From Persicaria tinctoria (lineage: Eukaryota > Streptophyta > Magnoliopsida > Caryophyllales > Polygonaceae), in contig JBANSL010000002.1 of NCBI GenBank assembly GCA_037127255.1, positions 96,750,519 through 96,814,518 on the forward strand: DNA of 64,000 nt, read 5' to 3'. The notes beneath the pieces are model-generated. The model was not told the origin of the DNA. It was given only the letters and a program-made list of their open reading frames with translations, and did no database searches. The translations under genes and the position numbers were made by a program. This document shows, one piece after another, positions 11,857 through 23,859 of the stretch. Each line of letters begins with the position of its first letter. Position 1 is the first letter of the stretch.

Positions 11857-12526
11857 TTTCTTTCTTATACAATGAACTATTGTGGCTAAATATTAAATTG
11901 GAAAAAAAAATTCCGGGTTTACAGATTGAACCGGGAAAAAAAAATATACTACCAAAATATTGAGCCACCATATGATCCGCCACATTTACAATTGTTAAAA
12001 TTTAGTGAATTATAGGTTAAATATTATTTTGGAAAACAATAGGTGTTAAATATTATTTTGGAAAATAACGAGTGTTTTTTTTTTCAAAGTATGGAAACTA
12101 ATATGTCTTTTGTATAATTTTAAAAACCGCAGTGATTTTGTTTTAAAATTTTTGGAAGAAGGGTGTTTTGTGATAAAAGTTTTGGAAATAATATGTGATT
12201 TTGTTAAATTTTAGAAATAAAGGTGGGTTTTTCAATTTTATCTTGAATTTAGATAAATAGTAGGTAGTTTTGTTCATTGTTAAAAGTAAAAGAGGCTTTG
12301 TGAAATAACGAAAAATAATGGGCCATTTTCTTGATTTAAAAAAGTGGAAATATGAGTTTTGGGTATGAGGCGGACTTTTGACAAAACTCAGGGGCACCAT
12401 CCGGACAAAATAAAACCTTAGGACACCAAGCGGAATTGTCAAAATCTCAGGGACACCAAACAGAATTTCCCTTTAAAAAAAACTCCTATTCCCTAGACCA
12501 AGAAAAAAAAAACTCCTATTCCTAAA
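11857..12526. other. AT-rich spacer without a recognised gene
   Basis: Low-complexity AT-rich DNA. A minus-strand 99-codon open frame at 12143-12442 is Phe/Lys/Asn-rich and consistent with chance. Two copies of AAACTCCTATTCC lie at about 12480 and 12510, just upstream of the following LINE fragment; they may be part of its target-site history. Confidence 0.4.
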
Positions 12527-12763
12527 GAATTATGGGATATTGTTGGAGCCTATGTAACCCGAGTTGTCAAGGCTTTCTTCCATTCTGGGAAAATCCTTAG
12601 GCAGATTAACCATACGTTTATTTCAATCCTACAAAAAAATAACAATCCCACAAAAACAACTGATTATAGACCTATAAGCCTCTGTTCTACCATGTATAAA
12701 ATTATTTCAAAAATATTAACGGATAGATTAAAATCAGTAATGGGTAAATTAATTCACCCCTTA

Positions 12764-15014
12764 GGGCATCTCCCACCATAGGCTATAAAATAGGTTTTAG
12801 CTTTTTTTTCTCCCATCATAGGTCAAAACCCATTTTGGCCAAATCTTTTTTGGCCTATTTCTAAAATGAAGGCCAAATTTGGCTTGAAATTTTAGAAGGC
12901 CAAATGTGAATTCCACCATTTTATTTATTTATTTTTAATTGTTCATTATTAATATAAATTTATAAATCACACAATTAATTGTATATAAACTATCTAATTA
13001 TAATTTTTATCAAAACTAAAAGTTATAGTTTGTAAAGATATTGATGAGTTCTTTAATATGACTATCATATTTAATATGTTTGGATTATATTTGCATAAAT
13101 AATTAATATCTTTAGAAAAACATATTCATTTTATATTATTACATCTTCATCAAAATCATATCTCATAAATAAATATCGAGTTGCATAAATTACTATATTT
13201 GAAAATAATAATAAAAAATCCCAAAACACATCAAAACCATAATATGATGTAAATTTATAAATAATACAATTATAAATCTATATATTATATAGTTATGATT
13301 TCCAATTAAAAATAAAATTTGTAGTATTGTTAAGATATTCAAGAGTTCTTCGATATGACTATAATATTTGACATATTTGAATTATTATTGCATAAATAAT
13401 ATTTTTAGAAAATGACAATAATATTTTTTTATTATAGATTCATCAAAATTATAATAAAAAATAAAGGGTCAATTACACTAACGATCCCTAAAGTTTGCAA
13501 GCTTTTCCTTATTAGTCCCTAAACTTTAAGTCTTTCCAGTTAGATCCCTAAACTATTAAAATGATTGCACCATTTGCCCTTCCATAAAAAAACTGTCGGA
13601 TCTCCATTAAATATTATGAATAAATTACACAAAATTGCCTTAAATTAGGAGAGTTTTCACAAACTACCCATGAATTGAAAAAATATAGAAAATCCCCCAA
13701 CTTTGAGATTTTTAGTTTTGAGATATCACACTTACCCCCATCTAATATTTCAAAATGACTAAATTGACTCGTAAGAAAGCGAAGAAATTAAAAAAATGGC
13801 CCATAAATAATGAAAGTATACAAAACTGCCAAAAAATAGTTGAATAAGAAAAACACTAAACCCTTTCAATGTTAGCAATGGTTAAATACTTAAATTAGTT
13901 GAATAAGATAATAAATAAATTACACAAAAACACTCCTACCTACATTTTTTTTATTGGCCCATAACTAGAAAAATATAAATAAAAAAAACTATTCAATCTA
14001 GGGTAAAGAACCACACAATCCATATCATTTAATAGATGTTTGAAAAGCATTGAATTTTTCAGAAAAAGGTCAAATAAAATAAACAATGTTGATTAAACAT
14101 TTTTCTAGACTTTGAGATATTAAGTGATAATGTAGCATTTTTGTTTTTTCATTGAAATTTTATGGTGGTTCTTTAGTTGAGTTATTTGTAGAAAAAAAAA
14201 AATGAATTTACAAGTGGTTTTGTGAAAACTTCCTAGTTTATCGATATTTTTGTATATGTTGGACATTATTTTATGAACCTAATAAAATAATTTGTAAATA
14301 TTGTAAAGGTTTTGGGTGGTTGATTGAAAACAAAAATCCAAATTATTTTATTTTATTTCAAAATTTTAATTTATGAGTGTTTTTGTAAACATTGACAAAT
14401 TTATTGGTAATTTTTTGTAATTAGCATAAAATTTGGTGGAGATTTATGGTTGGAAGGATGGATGGTGCAACCATTTTAATAATTTAGCGACTTTATTAGA
14501 ATGACTTAAAGTTTAGGGACCAACAAGGAAAAACATGTAAAGTTTAGGGACCATTGATGTAATTTACCCAAAAAATAAATATTAAGTTGCTTAAAGTACT
14601 AAAGAAGAAGAATCAAATATAAAATGAAACAATCAACTATTGAATCATGGTCATATTTAATATTCTGGTAGATCCGCATTACTCTCTTCATAAACATTTC
14701 CTGTTCCGAAGCCATCATGTTGATCATCTTCATGCATATATTTGTCATTGCTCGTTCGAAGAGTGAGATGATGATGATATTTGAGAAGAATTCATTGTTG
14801 ATTCAAATCGAAAGGATAACGAGGGAATCGAGTGACGAAAATGAGTGTGAAAGTTCTAAATTACATGAGTATTTATAGAAAATTTGTCTGCCAAATTTGG
14901 CCTACGGTGGGAACAACAAAACCATTTAATAGGCCAAAAGAGAATATTCTATAGAATATTCTCTTTTAGTAGGCTATTTCCCTTAGCTATTATAGCATAC
15001 GGGGGAAGATGCTC
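12764..15014. mobile_element. Harbinger-like non-autonomous element nested in a LINE (2.25 kb, TTA duplication)
   Basis: It starts GGGCATCTCCCACCATAGGC and ends with the inverse of GAGCATCTTCCCCCGTATGC, about 30 bp of imperfect inverted terminus. TTA flanks both ends (12761-12763 and 15015-15017), and removing one copy restores LINE ORF2 continuity across the junction. It has no transposase frame. Its body is AT-rich and itself interrupted at 13466-14569. A perfect 32-nt palindrome sits near the right end (14936-14967). Confidence 0.88.
13466..14569. mobile_element. Mutator-like non-autonomous element with roughly 110-bp inverted termini
   Basis: The left end begins GGGTCAATTACACTAACGAT and the right end, inverted, begins GGGTAAATTACATCAATGGT. 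The two arms stay alignable for about 110 bp, each containing repeated TCCCTAAACTTTAAGT. The 10-mer AAAAAATAAA flanks both sides (13456-13465 and 14570-14579). Long inverted termini plus a 9-10 bp duplication point to the Mutator superfamily. It carries no gene and sits inside the Harbinger-like element. Confidence 0.85.
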
Positions 15015-15017
15015 TTA

Positions 15018-17505
15018 CAAGGGGCATTTGTGTCTGACAGGGCAATCTAGGACAAGTCAGTGGACAACGTATTAATTGCCCATAAAATTTTCCATTCCTT
15101 TAAAAATCGGAAGGGTAATGACGGCTGGCTAGCAATCAAATTGGATATGGAAAAGGCATATGATCGAGTGGATTGGGCATTCACTGAGCTAGTGCTCAAA
15201 AGATTTGGATTCCATGAAAAATTCACTAGGCTAATTATGAAATGTGTAACGACTGTTTCTTTCTCGGTCTTAGTCAATAATGGCCCTACGGAAGTTTTCT
15301 TACCTTCCCGTGGCCTTAGACAAGGTGACCCGTTATCACCTTTTCTGTTTATACTTGGAGCAGAGGTACTTGCAAGGAAATTGATCTCCGATTCACTCTT
15401 GCCTAGTAATGGAATATGCTTTCCCTTTGGACGGTATGGGCCTAAAATTCCTTTCCCAGCGTTTGCGGATGATATAATTATATTTTCTAAAGGGAACATG
15501 TCTGCATGTGAAAATGTTAAAAATACAATAGATCGTTATTGTCAAATATCAGGACAGAAAGTAAACTATCATAAATCGGCTTTCCAGTGCACTTCTGGTA
15601 TCCCTAGGTCCCATATCTCGGATATTGAAGATTGTCTTAGCATTTCCAGCCAAATAAAACTTGACAAATATTTAGGATGTCCAATCACAAATGGCAAAGT
15701 AAATGAGGCTACATTTGAGGATATAATGTCAAGCACTAGGAACCAACTATCCAAATGGAGAGCAGATACTCTGTCACAGCAAGGGAGAACAACATTGATT
15801 AACGCAAATTTAGCATCCAAGCCCTTATACATAATGCAGAGCTTTATGCTGCCACCTAAAATGCATCAAAATCTGGACAAAATGAATAGATCGTTCTTGT
15901 GGAACAAAGCCCCAACCCATAACCCTCTCATTAGTTGGGATAGAATCTGCAAGCCAAAGCATGCAGGCGGAGTAGGATTAAGAAAATCGAAAAATATGAA
16001 CGAAGCCCTACAATTAAAATTATTATGGAAAATATTGGCTGAACCAAACAATATCTGGGTAAGGATTATCCAATATAAATACATTAAGACAAATCATATT
16101 CTAACATATGAAGCAAAAGGAAGTGCATCTTGGCAATGGACTCAACTGAGAAAGCTAATTCCTACATTAAAAAATGGGTTGGTCTAGGTCGTTGGAAATG
16201 GTAGAAGTATCAAATTTTGGAAAGATAGATGGGACCAATACAGAATATGGCACAACACTATGTATTCCCTCTAGATACTGATATGGAAGAAACGGTGGAT
16301 TCATATATATAGAACATGGTAAATGGCATAGGGATAGATTAACTAGTGTCCTTCCAATCGAAATTGTGAATAAAATTCTGAATATTCCTCTTCCAATCTC
16401 GACTATGGAGGACAGACTATACTGGGAGCCAGCTAAGAATGGGTGGTTTATAACATCAAGTGCATATAATTATGTTACAAATTCATCGACAAACAAAATA
16501 GATGAAAACTCTTGGATATGGAAACAAGATGTCCCCCCTAAGGTCAATAATTTCCTATGGAAAATCTTTCAAAATGGCTTGCCAACTGCATCAAGACTAT
16601 CTAGGCGGGGGTTGCGGTCCCTACTTCCTGCCCTTTTTGTAATCACCACGAGGAAGATGAAGTGCACATATTCTGTGAATGCAAATATAGTTTCTTTTAT
16701 AAAAATCTAAGGAATAAAACTAAATTGTTGGTCCAAGATTCGATCCATAAAAACCGTGATATCAAATCAATCATGACAATCCTATCAAATAATCTAACAA
16801 GGAAAGAAAAGCAAAGCCTGTCACTAAACTGGTGGACAATCTGGCTAGTCCGAAACCAATTTGTGTTCAGAAATGAAAAAGCCCCTCCAATTGAGGAAGT
16901 GCAACGTAGAGCAGAGCATTTTCTGAAAAATTGGATTACAGCCAATTCCCACTGGTTGGAATCAAAAGATGGCAAAAACTCATTCAGAACACAAAAGAAG
17001 ATTCTGGAAGGAAAGAGCAACGGTAAGAATAATAAATGGAAGAAACCGCCTCAAGGATGGCATAAATTAAACTTCGATGGATCTTCGTGCGTGCAGGGTA
17101 ACAGTACAAGTGGTTTTGTGATCAAAAACTGTGAGGGGCGGTCTATTTCTGCTAATGTCATTAGGATTGGGCAACAATCTCCTTTAGTTGCAATAAATTA
17201 AACTTCATCTAGGCATTATCAAAGCTAAAGAACTTAACTTGGACAAAATTCTTATTGAAGGAGATTTTCTTATCATTATCAATTATCTTAAAAAGAGAAA
17301 GTGTTGTCCTTGGGAAATTGAGATTCTCATGACGGATATCACCTTAATGCTACAAGGGTTTAAGGAAGTATTCTACTCCCATATACTTCGCATTGGCAAC
17401 TGTGTCGCTGATAGGATTGCTTTTCTTGGACGCAGTACCAATAACCCTAACTTACTAAGTGATCAAGGCCTGTTGGACCTCATCCGAAAGGATGTCCTCG
17501 GATAG
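15018..17505 (+). pseudogene. LINE ORF2 remnant (RT, zinc-binding, RNase H), family A
   Basis: RT motifs are readable: KLDMEKAYDRVDW at about 15135, GLRQGDPLSPFLF at about 15320 and the catalytic FADDIIIF at about 15462. The frame has a TAG at 15048-15050 just after the Harbinger junction. It is open from 15060 to 16187, where a second TAG replaces the expected Trp before VGNG. Beyond that it is broken into frames 16366-16710, 16662-17201 and 17239-17505. The last frame carries RNase H motifs IEGDFLIIINYL and RIGNCVADRIA. Multiple stops and frameshifts make it non-functional. Confidence 0.88.
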
Positions 17506-17556
17506 CGCCCAGTGCGTATCCGAATATTTACCTTATCACAAAATAAATAAAAATAC

Positions 17557-17882
17557 CGGTACATATATTTATCAAAATCAATTTTTTGAAAAAGGTTTGT
17601 AAAGCTTAGTCAGGACTCGGTACTCACAAGAGTCAATTAACTTTAAAAAAAAAAAAAACTATGTCTATATCGTTATTTCTTCAGACATAGAGCATAATAT
17701 AAAATATTTAAATTGGATAAATTACTTTTTTTTAATTCCTTTTTCATATATAGCAAGTCAAATTAAATCTATCTTTTGGTCCGAGTCAGATTAAATATAT
17801 CTAGATCACCCTAATTACATACACAGATACACTACCACAGACGTAGTATCTATTACTAGTATTATACTGTATAAATATAATC
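17557..17882. other. Spacer with the first copy of the RING-gene upstream repeat
   Basis: About 17690-17830 ('aattcctttttcatatata', 'atatatctagatcaccctaa') recurs at 20875-20950, 26770-26880 and 27315-27375, marking this as the left edge of a duplicated RING block. An A-run is at 17645-17658. No gene is seen. Confidence 0.6.
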
Positions 17883-20299
17883 TTTTTTTTTGTACGAAAG
17901 CCGGGCTAAAGCCCCTTAATTATTATTAGAAATAGAGTTCCAATCCCCAATATTGGGTACATGCTCGGAAATGCCGGAAATAAAATTAGGCAAATAAACA
18001 TGTTCAGCAAAAGCATTTGTGAGATGAAGAGACCAGTTGGCTAAGTCATCAGCAGCAGCATTGGCTTGGCGCCTTATACTGCTAACCTTCACTTCCCAGC
18101 CGGGTCTGTCCATCAATCTTCGGCATTGGTCTATCAAGTGGAAGTCGGGGCAGGGGTTAGACGAACTCGAAGCTAAAGCACCACACACTGCAGCTGAATC
18201 AGACTCAATAATAACACGAAGGAACCCCAACCGACTAACCAACTCCAAACCATGACGAACCGCCCAGAGCTCAGCGGTTAGGGCCGAGCAGACACCACAT
18301 TGGAATGTGAAAGCACGTATAAACTCCCCCTCTGATCCTCTGATGATGCCTCCTCCACCCGCCTTCCCCGGGTTCCCCTTCGACACTCCGTCCGTGTTGA
18401 GCTTTACCCAGGTCGGTGGTGGCGGCGACCAGATCGTCGGGGCTGTGGGGTTCTGCACAATGGGCATAAGATGGAGCGAGGTAGGCTTGAGACTGACTTC
18501 TTTATATATCCTGACCTGCTTTTTCACTTCCTCTGCAAGTCTTCCAACATTGTCCTTGCCCTCAAACACCAAACTGTTCCTATTTTTCCAAGTATACCAA
18601 ATCATATATGCAAACATAGCTCCCCACCTGGCGTCTTTGCTGGTGTTAGCGAACACCCATTCCTTAGTGTCATTGATAGACAGGAAGTTACTCGGCCGAT
18701 CGGGCAGATGCAATTTATTCCAGATTTCCTTGATCGGTTCACAGTCCCTGAGGAGGTGTAATGTCGTCTCTTCCTGCCCACAACGCGGACATCCCGGGAA
18801 CTCGGACAGGCGACGCCTCACTCTATTCGAATTGCAGAGGATGCCATTGTGTGCGGTAAGGAACACGAATGCTCTCGCCCTCTGTTGTACCGGAATTTGC
18901 CAAATTCTTCTCCAATTCGGCCCAGACTCGGCGTCCTGATCTCCTTGTAAGAGCCTGATTGCCGAACCTGTAGTGAAATTACCGGAGGTTGAATGCCCCC
19001 AGTAAAGTCTGTCCCTTGCTCCTGAGATGGGTGAAATGCTCACTGCCTGCAGCTTTAACAATATGTCCACCGGGACCAATTGAGAGAGAACCTCCCAATT
19101 CCAACCACTCGGCTTCCACATCTCAGACACCGTACACCCCAGACACTCTTCCGGAATAGGTGACATCGCAACATCGGCTAAAGGCTCATTGGTCAGCCAA
19201 GGGTGGAGCCAAAAGAATGTCGATTCACCATTCCCTATGGCCACCCGAAGACCAGGTAAGAGTAGCTCAGCCCCATGGACGATCGCTCTCCATGTGTTCG
19301 AACTACCTCGCGTTCGATTAAACATATCGACGTCGAGCCTACCCTCGCAGTACTTGCCACGGATCACTCGACTCCATAGTGACTCCGGCTGTTGTAGCAG
19401 TCTCCAACAGAGCTTAGCTAGCACAGCTTGATTAGATTCCCGCATATCTCTCAACCCCAGACCACCCCCTGCAATAGGTCTCTTCACTTTGTCCCATGAC
19501 AAAAGATGGATTCTTCGTTGTTCTGGCTTGGACCCCCAGATGAAACCTCGGATTAGTTTGTCAATACCATCACAAATCTGTCGAGGTACATAGGAAGATT
19601 GCATTACATATAAGGGCAGACTAGAGAGTACAGATCGAGCAAGGGTTACCCGACCCGCGAAAGAGAGCACCTTCGATTTCCACCCTCTTAGCCTCGATGC
19701 CACCTTATCCAGTAGATATTGATATCTCTCTCTCGTCATTCTTCCACAGGACGTGGGAACCCCCAGGTAATTCCCGAAGTCCTCCGAAATTGGCATTGAC
19801 AGCGCCGCCGCTATATTGCCTTTCATGGTATTGTCAACTCCTCGTGAGAAGAGGATATTACTCTTGGCGAAATTGACCCTTTCACCCGAGCACGAGCAAA
19901 ACTGATCAAGGCAAGCCTTAATAACTCTCCCCTGTTCGATTGATGCTTCCGCAAAGAGAACAAGGTCATCGGCAAAGAAGAGGTGGGTTAGACTCACCCC
20001 GCCAATTTCGATGGGCCTCCACCTGCCTGCAGCAGCCGCCGAATCAATTAAGTGAGACAGTCGTTCCATACAGAGCACAAACAAGTAAGGTGAGAGGGGG
20101 TCTCCCTGTCGGATTCCTCTCGTCGGCACAAACCGCCCTGCTTTGCTTCCATTCCATAGGATCTCCGTCTCCCCCAATGTTTGACATTTCAAAATTGTGT
20201 TCACCAGGTGTGCTGGAATCTGCGCTTCCAATAGGATCTCTTTCAAGTAGTCCCAACGGACCCGATCATAGGCTTTTTCGAGGTCGATCTTGAGAATCA
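17883..20299 (-). mobile_element. Family C LINE, 5'-truncated, uninterrupted ORF2 C-terminus
   Basis: A minus-strand insertion bounded on the left by a poly(T) (the poly(A) tail) at 17883-17891 and on the right by an abrupt start inside the RT domain. It is clearly GC-richer than its AT-rich surroundings. A retroposon tail and 5' truncation are visible; a clear target duplication is not. It lies within the upstream region of the first RING gene. Confidence 0.88.
17916..20299 (-). CDS. LINE ORF2 C-terminal part: reverse transcriptase, zinc-binding domain and RNase H
   Basis: About 794 codons without a stop. In order: RT block KIDLEKAYDRV at the extreme N-terminus, GIRQGDPLSPYLF, catalytic FFADDLVLF near residue 110, a zf-RVT region with CPRCGQEETTLHLLRDC near 520, and a C-terminal RNase H domain. 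The RNase H has NTDGVSKGNPGKAGGG, AELWAVRHGLELV, IESDSAAV and a final QANAAADDLA, so all four acidic positions are kept. The endonuclease and the first RT motifs are missing because of 5' truncation, so it cannot be an active element. No in-frame ATG marks a native start. The clean reading frame implies a young insertion. Confidence 0.9.
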
Positions 20300-21107
20300 A
20301 ATAAAAACAAACAAAAATACATTTATACCCATAATTATTACTTTATTTTTTCACCTTTTTAAAACTACATCTAACAAATCTCTAATCATTACAATAGTAA
20401 TTTTATTTTTTATTAATAAAATTTTACTCCTAAAACGATATATTTTTCCTAATATAGAGATTAATTAACAAGGCAGGAAATCTTCAAAGTAACAAACTTG
20501 CGGTATAATTTATGAAAAATTACAACATAAATAAGATAGATTATGTTATCCCTTAAAAAAGATACAAAACTCAATGCCATAAATTAACTTATTTTTGCGT
20601 TTGTTAACTTTTCACTTCTTTTTTTTTATATAAAAAAAATTAAGTCTTATCATTACTTCTTCCGACCATATATATAACATTAATTTGTTATATGTATAAA
20701 AGAATCAGACTTGTTTAATATCAAATTCTTACTTTATCAAAAAAATATAGTTACATATGGTTTTTCTATCTTACATGCATAAGTATTGGATAAGATTTCT
20801 ATTTTAGAAAAAAACATCTCTTAAATTGGTTCTTATAGGGCATAGGATAAAAAGAGTGTATCAAATATTTAAATTGGATAAATTAGATTGTTTTAATTCC
20901 ATTTTCATATATAGAAAAATCAAACTAAATATATCTAGATCACCCTAAATTACAAACTTGCGGTATAATTAATCTATCAAAAATTATAACATAAATCAGA
21001 TAAATCATATTATCCCTAAAAAAAGACAGAAACCTCAATGCCATAAATTAATCTCCCATCGATGGTTTAATTAGTTTTGAGTTCCGATCAAATAGCGATT
21101 CAATTCG
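20300..21107 (+). promoter_or_regulatory. Upstream region of RING gene 1 (duplicated upstream of RING gene 2)
   Basis: From about 20460 the DNA ('attaacaaggcaggaaatc', 'aacaaacttgcggtataatt', 'tcaatgccataaattaa') matches 26895-27060, and 20875-21107 matches 27300-27530. So the immediate upstream region was duplicated with the gene. The part at 20310-20450 has no counterpart in the second copy. No TATA box was assigned. Confidence 0.6.
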
Positions 21108-21752
21108 ATGGCATACTCTTTAGGCTTCAGGTCAACATGCCACCGCGTCTACTACACCGTCTGGCACACCGAGCACCCCGCTCCGGTGGTGGCGCCGCGG
21201 CGGTGCTCTCTCCTGATGGCCGCCGCAGCGGGCGTCGATCCTTTCCACATCCCTTGCATTGCGTGCTTCGACTTCCGCGAAGCACGCAATGCCTACTACG
21301 TGCACTACGGCCAAGAAATCTACCGACGACTCCTCTTCTTGCTCCCAAACATCCCGGAATGCTGCGCCGGCGAAGTCATCGACCACTTCCTCGACATCCT
21401 CCGGACCGCCAACGACCACCACCGGTGCCCCGATATCCGCCCCACCTTCCACCGGGTGGAAATATTCGTTCGCCCCCCTGATGACTACTCCATTTCCGCA
21501 GCTTTTAGGGATTCGCTCGAGGCGGCCGGGCCCAGGGGGAGGCCCGCCACCAAGGCTTCGGTGAGCCGCTTGGTGGAGCCGGATGCTGTTGAGGGCGATC
21601 AGTGCGTGATTTGTATGGAGAAGATGGAGACGAAGAGCGCGCTCATGATGCCGTGTCAACATGTTTTTCACAACGCTTGCCTTGTTCAGTGGCTCGATGT
21701 CGATCATGTTTGTCCGCTTTGTCGCTACAAGATGCCCGTCAGCGATGATTGA
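21108..21752 (+). CDS. RING-H2 finger protein, copy 1 (probable E3 ubiquitin ligase)
   Basis: An intronless 214-aa frame with a C-terminal RING-H2 domain at residues 166-205. The spacing is CVIC, 14 residues, C-x-H-x2-H-x2-C, 10 residues, CPLC, matching the C3H2C3 pattern that binds two zinc ions and recruits an E2 enzyme. The N-terminal 160 residues contain a conserved-looking segment (HIPCIACFDFREARNAYYVHYGQEIYRRL split over about 65-93) but no domain I recognise; no membrane span is apparent. The ATG at 21108 is the first in frame and is absent from copy 2. Coding GC is far higher than the flanks. Substrate and pathway are unknown. Confidence 0.82.
   Translation: MAYSLGFRSTCHRVYYTVWHTEHPAPVVAPRRCSLLMAAAAGVDPFHIPCIACFDFREARNAYYVHYGQEIYRRLLFLLPNIPECCAGEVIDHFLDILRTANDHHRCPDIRPTFHRVEIFVRPPDDYSISAAFRDSLEAAGPRGRPATKASVSRLVEPDAVEGDQCVICMEKMETKSALMMPCQHVFHNACLVQWLDVDHVCPLCRYKMPVSDD
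21256..21292 (+). other. Perfect 15-bp inverted repeat inside the RING coding sequence
   Basis: GCATTGCGTGCTTCG is followed after a 7-nt loop by its exact reverse complement CGAAGCACGCAATGC. It encodes residues in the segment ACFDFREAR, so the DNA symmetry overlays coding sequence. It is retained unchanged in copy 2 (about 27615-27651). Confidence 0.9.
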
Positions 21753-23859
21753 TAACGGCTATTCCTCTTATTGTCAATTGATTTTGAGATGGAACTAATA
21801 GATCATGTGTTCAAACTTATGCCCAATTTTAGTATAGGGTTTTAGTAGTTTTTATGTGTATGAATGAAGTTAATTTGCGGGTTAATTAACTTGGTTTGTT
21901 CTTATGAAACTTTTGTAATTGCTTTGTGATTCTTTTGAAAACTTGTAAATACTCTTTGAAGTTTCAAGCGGACGAAGGTGAAGGATGAAGGCATCCAAGC
22001 GGACGATTGCTTGTAACTCAAAGTCCAATCATCAATTATGGTTACAAGAATTCGCTCGTTACAATAATTTTAGGCATAAGTAATTAGTTACACGAATCAA
22101 ATATATTACCTACAACAAATTAGTAACAATAATGAGATTGTGTTAATTACAATTATAATTACAATAATTAAGAACGATAACAAGAAATTAACTACAGTAC
22201 AAATTATTAAGGTTACACTCATCTAGAGTTATATTTAAAAATTGTAATTAAGGTTTTAACATATGGTAATTAAGGTTTCAATAAATTACACTAGATTACA
22301 ATAGTTTTCAACATATGTCGTTTAAATTACTTTAATCTAGATTACACGTACTAATGTAGGATTACAATAGGTCTCATTCTTCTTTCTCGTCCGCAGTTGC
22401 CGTTAAAGGACGCAGTGGACCAGCTGTGCTGAGAACTGCACACGTGAACCAAGCCTCACGATTGCGGCCAACGAGCTTGCCATCAAACGCTTCTAGTCCC
22501 CCTCGCTCAGGTAATTGTCGATGTTGGCAAGTAACTGGGGCCGCCCGTACTGGTTGACCCGACCCTTGTAATGGAGGTTCTCGAGGACAGCATAAATGGC
22601 TTGCACAATGGGGTGAAAATGGTAGTCGCGCATCGACAATACGAAATTTCATAGATCAACACTACGCAAACCATACATCACCTGTTGTCTGTGAATGGGG
22701 AATCCTTTTTACAGAGCGGCTAGTCGACATGTTCTCCTTTGATGGATATCCTGCAAAATTGGGAAGCAAAACCTTAGGACGCTCCACACAGAGCCGGTAT
22801 ATAATGACATCAGTCACAATGCACATGATTATCTAACACGACACCAGTTTCAATGCACATGACCAACGACGCTGCAAATGATCATTTCCCACCCTATATA
22901 TACCAACTGTCGCATGCCTGTCGCCCCTAAACTTAACATATCAAACGTCTCCGCATTTAGAGCAAACTTTGTAAGCTTTTATAAGGTTCAACCGAATATA
23001 CGTCGAGGTAGTTTCGAATTTCACATGACAGGAAGAGTTATAAACATGACATCTGACTACTACAAACATGACAAAAATCAAAGTGTCGGCAAATCCATTA
23101 AATGTTCAAAGGTATCTCAACATTAAACATTTCCAAGTCGCCCTACTCCTGGTATTTTTTATTCCACATAGTCGTTCCCCAATTTCCCCGATTCCCCCAA
23201 AATCTCCAATTCCTCCAATTTCGCAAATTCCCCCAATTTCCCCATCTAACTACAACCAATATATTCATTTTCCTCCATTTCACCCCAGTCATCCCCAATT
23301 TTACCCAATGTTCAAGACCAATTGTTAATTTTCCCTAATTTCCCTTCTATCCCCTCGTCAAAACCCCCATTTCGAAACTTTCCATCCCTTGATTTTTACA
23401 TGTCGATGGTTACTTCTTACATGACAGAGGGAATCTGGAATAGAAATTTCGTTCTTCATCCCATTTCAAACAATGGCAAACACATTGGGTTCTTCCACTC
23501 AATTCCTCGCCCTATCAATTTGTGCAATCGGTAAATAATCGGTGGTGTTATGGTTTAATTATATTACTTGATAACCGAAGATATGTCACTTGTATTCGGT
23601 GTATGTGGACTGTTTGATGTCCGCTTCTTCTTCTCCTCTGCAGAGTTTCTCTTGTTCTTCTTCGAACTCCTTCCTCTTCTTCCTTCCGTTTTCGATTTTC
23701 TGAGAGAGAGATAGCAACTCTAGGTCTCCCCCTTCCCTTTTATTAACCCTCTCTCATCAGCAGTTGAGTTGACAAGTTTTTTAAAAACCTGTCAATTCTC
23801 TCCCCATCCACACGTCTCGCTCTCTCTCCTCCATAAATGCAGCGGGTCTCTCCCTCTAT
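21753..23859. other. RING gene 1 3' flank, then spacer with unrecognised fragments
   Basis: The 3' flank (about 21800-21960) is repeated at 10452-10640 and 28175-28390. Beyond it, 22350-22650 is a GC-rich island with a 92-codon minus-strand frame (22374-22652). It looks like a gene or transposon fragment, but I cannot assign it. The stretch 23160-23340 is a cytosine/adenine-rich simple sequence (ccaattcccc-type) producing Pro/Ile/Ser-rich open frames with no likely function. Confidence 0.45.

Larger units (their letters stand above)
12527..17556 (+). mobile_element. Degenerate family A LINE, 5'-truncated, interrupted by a nested Harbinger-like element
   Basis: The ORF2 reverse transcriptase begins abruptly near 12527 (reading LWDIVGAYVTRVVKAFFHSG, then DYRPISLCSTMYKIISK), breaks at 12763 and resumes at 15018 (LQGAFVSDRAI). 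It runs through RT, zinc-binding and RNase H regions to about 17505 and ends in an A-rich tail near 17535-17556. Sequence and order match the family A LINE at 45.8 kb. No clean target duplication was found. Confidence 0.85.

Noticed and set aside
18307..18939. 210-codon plus-strand frame
   Set aside because: It is antisense to the family C LINE ORF2 and arises from its GC-rich codons.
21132..21707. 191-codon minus-strand frame opposite RING gene 1
   Set aside because: Shadow of the GC-rich RING coding sequence; the plus strand carries the RING-H2 motif.
22374..22652. 92-codon minus-strand frame
   Set aside because: Looks like a coding fragment from its base composition, but I could not recognise a family, so no function is given.
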